Assembly (NCBI GenBank): GCA_036396755.1
Contig: DASWKG010000138.1
Coordinates: 1-21,540 of the forward strand
Reading direction: 5' to 3'
DNA: 21,540 nt
DNA from: DASWKG01 sp036396755
Lineage (GTDB): Bacteria; Actinomycetota; UBA4738; CALAEC01
Positions 21,094 through 21,540 of the stretch are shown one piece after another. Numbering within the stretch: position 1 is the stretch's first letter; each line of letters opens with the position of its first letter. The notes beneath the pieces were generated by a model, which worked only from the letters and a program-made list of their open reading frames with translations, was not told the origin of the DNA and ran no database searches. Made by a program: the position numbers and the translations under genes.

Positions 21094-21540
21094 TCACAGC
21101 GCGTCGCAGGGCGGCAGCGTGGCCGCGTCGCCCTCGCAGGCCAGCGCGCCCTCCCCCCCCGACCCGTAGAAGGTCATGATGAACCCCTCGATGTCGGCGC
21201 CGTCGACGCCGACGCACCGCTGGATCGCGCCCCATGCCGTCATGGCGAAGGCTCCGTCGACCCCGTCGTAGGGCGTGACGATCAGGGCCCCGTACCCCGC
21301 CTGGTAGAGACCGTTCACGGCCTCCTTCACCCGCTCCCCCAGCTCGGGCGTGGTGTCGCCGAGCCAGAAGACGACCGCGCCATGCTCCATCGCGTGCACC
21401 AGCCGCTCGACGGGCTGCGGCTCCTGGTAGATCACGCCGGGCTCGGTCGCGATCGCGTCGTGGGGGCCCGATGTCGGCGGGTTGGAGCTGTACCCGCTGA
21501 ATACCTCGCCCTCCTCGAGGTGATCGTTGCCGAGGTCCTC
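21094..21540 (-). CDS. DUF3105 family protein (5' end outside the window)
   Basis: 148 residues are visible and the frame stays open to the last base, so the start lies beyond the window. The DUF3105 signature is clear: NPPTSGPHDA at residues 20-29, then PQPVERLVHAMEHGAVVFWL (41-60), then PYDGVDGAFAMTAWG. Members are mostly actinobacterial or deinococcal membrane-linked proteins of unknown function with an N-terminal transmembrane segment, which here would be in the missing part. Three Cys sit in the C-terminal half (RCVG, ACEG, PPCD); a pair could be disulfide-bonded if the domain is outside the cell. The stop overlaps or abuts the aldo/keto reductase start, so the two are probably co-expressed. 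Confidence 0.88.
   Translation of the reverse strand, partial: EDLGNDHLEEGEVFSGYSSNPPTSGPHDAIATEPGVIYQEPQPVERLVHAMEHGAVVFWLGDTTPELGERVKEAVNGLYQAGYGALIVTPYDGVDGAFAMTAWGAIQRCVGVDGADIEGFIMTFYGSGGEGALACEGDAATLPPCDAL

Noticed and set aside
1..21540. CRISPR array, insertion sequence, integrase or prophage genes
   Set aside because: No regularly spaced repeats, terminal inverted repeats, transposase/integrase motifs or tRNA-linked junctions were seen; composition looks uniform.

Overview
The window is about 21.5 kb of very GC-rich, gene-dense DNA with the look of an actinobacterial chromosome (Actinomycetota, probably a deep or poorly sampled lineage). The reasons are the codon bias, many GTG/TTG starts, TANNNT -10 boxes set directly before start codons, and a gene set that matches, as I recall it, the Mycobacterium tuberculosis Rv0498-Rv0502 neighbourhood: a TIM-barrel isomerase, a small excisionase-type HTH protein, a GalE2-like epimerase and an acyltransferase. 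No rRNA, tRNA, CRISPR array, transposase or phage gene was seen. It reads as ordinary core chromosome with some unusual local details.

Layout. 5-2425 (+): sugar phosphate isomerase/epimerase-like protein, a single-domain response regulator overlapping it, a possible tiny membrane ORF, and a class V aminotransferase. 2457-4519 (-): a GalE2-like SDR followed by a PlsC-like acyltransferase carrying a Cys/His N-terminal motif. 4588-4872 (+): a small HesB/IscA-like protein. 4874-6708 (-): HTH protein, Clp1-type P-loop kinase and a lipoprotein alpha/beta-hydrolase. 6806-8985 (+): a soluble PAS-PAS histidine kinase overlapping a DUF72 protein. 8982-9788 (-): an actinobacterial protein usually labelled phosphatase. 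9820-11396 (+): two SDR oxidoreductases. 11403-13002 (-): a GNAT acetyltransferase and a probably PPi-dependent phosphofructokinase. 13059-13938 (-): a secreted protein of unknown function with a strong UUCG-loop terminator and two operator-like palindromes upstream. 14085-18127 (-): aldehyde dehydrogenase, AcuC-type deacetylase and pyruvate kinase in one tight operon. 18214-19098 (+): FAH-family hydrolase. 18901-21091 (-): two paralogous aldo/keto reductases, the downstream one running antisense into the FAH gene. 21094-21540 (-): a DUF3105 protein cut by the window edge.

How the genes fit together. Much of the window is central carbon or carbonyl metabolism: phosphofructokinase, pyruvate kinase, aldehyde dehydrogenase, two aldo/keto reductases, two SDRs, a class V aminotransferase and an FAH-family enzyme. 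The HTH, epimerase, acyltransferase and TIM-barrel genes belong to a conserved actinobacterial neighbourhood whose job is poorly defined (cell envelope or development is plausible). The orphan histidine kinase and orphan receiver could be partners, but that is only inference.

Expression architecture is the most consistent signal. Same-strand neighbours repeatedly join by a 4-nt GTGA stop/start overlap. Several transcription units start with a TANNNT box 6-9 nt before the start codon, which implies leaderless mRNAs. Convergent genes end within a few bases of each other or overlap. I found no clear new multi-gene system; the best leads are the paired 16-bp palindromes before the secreted-protein gene, the 198-bp antisense overlap of the aldo/keto reductase with the FAH gene, and several enzymes with altered catalytic residues.
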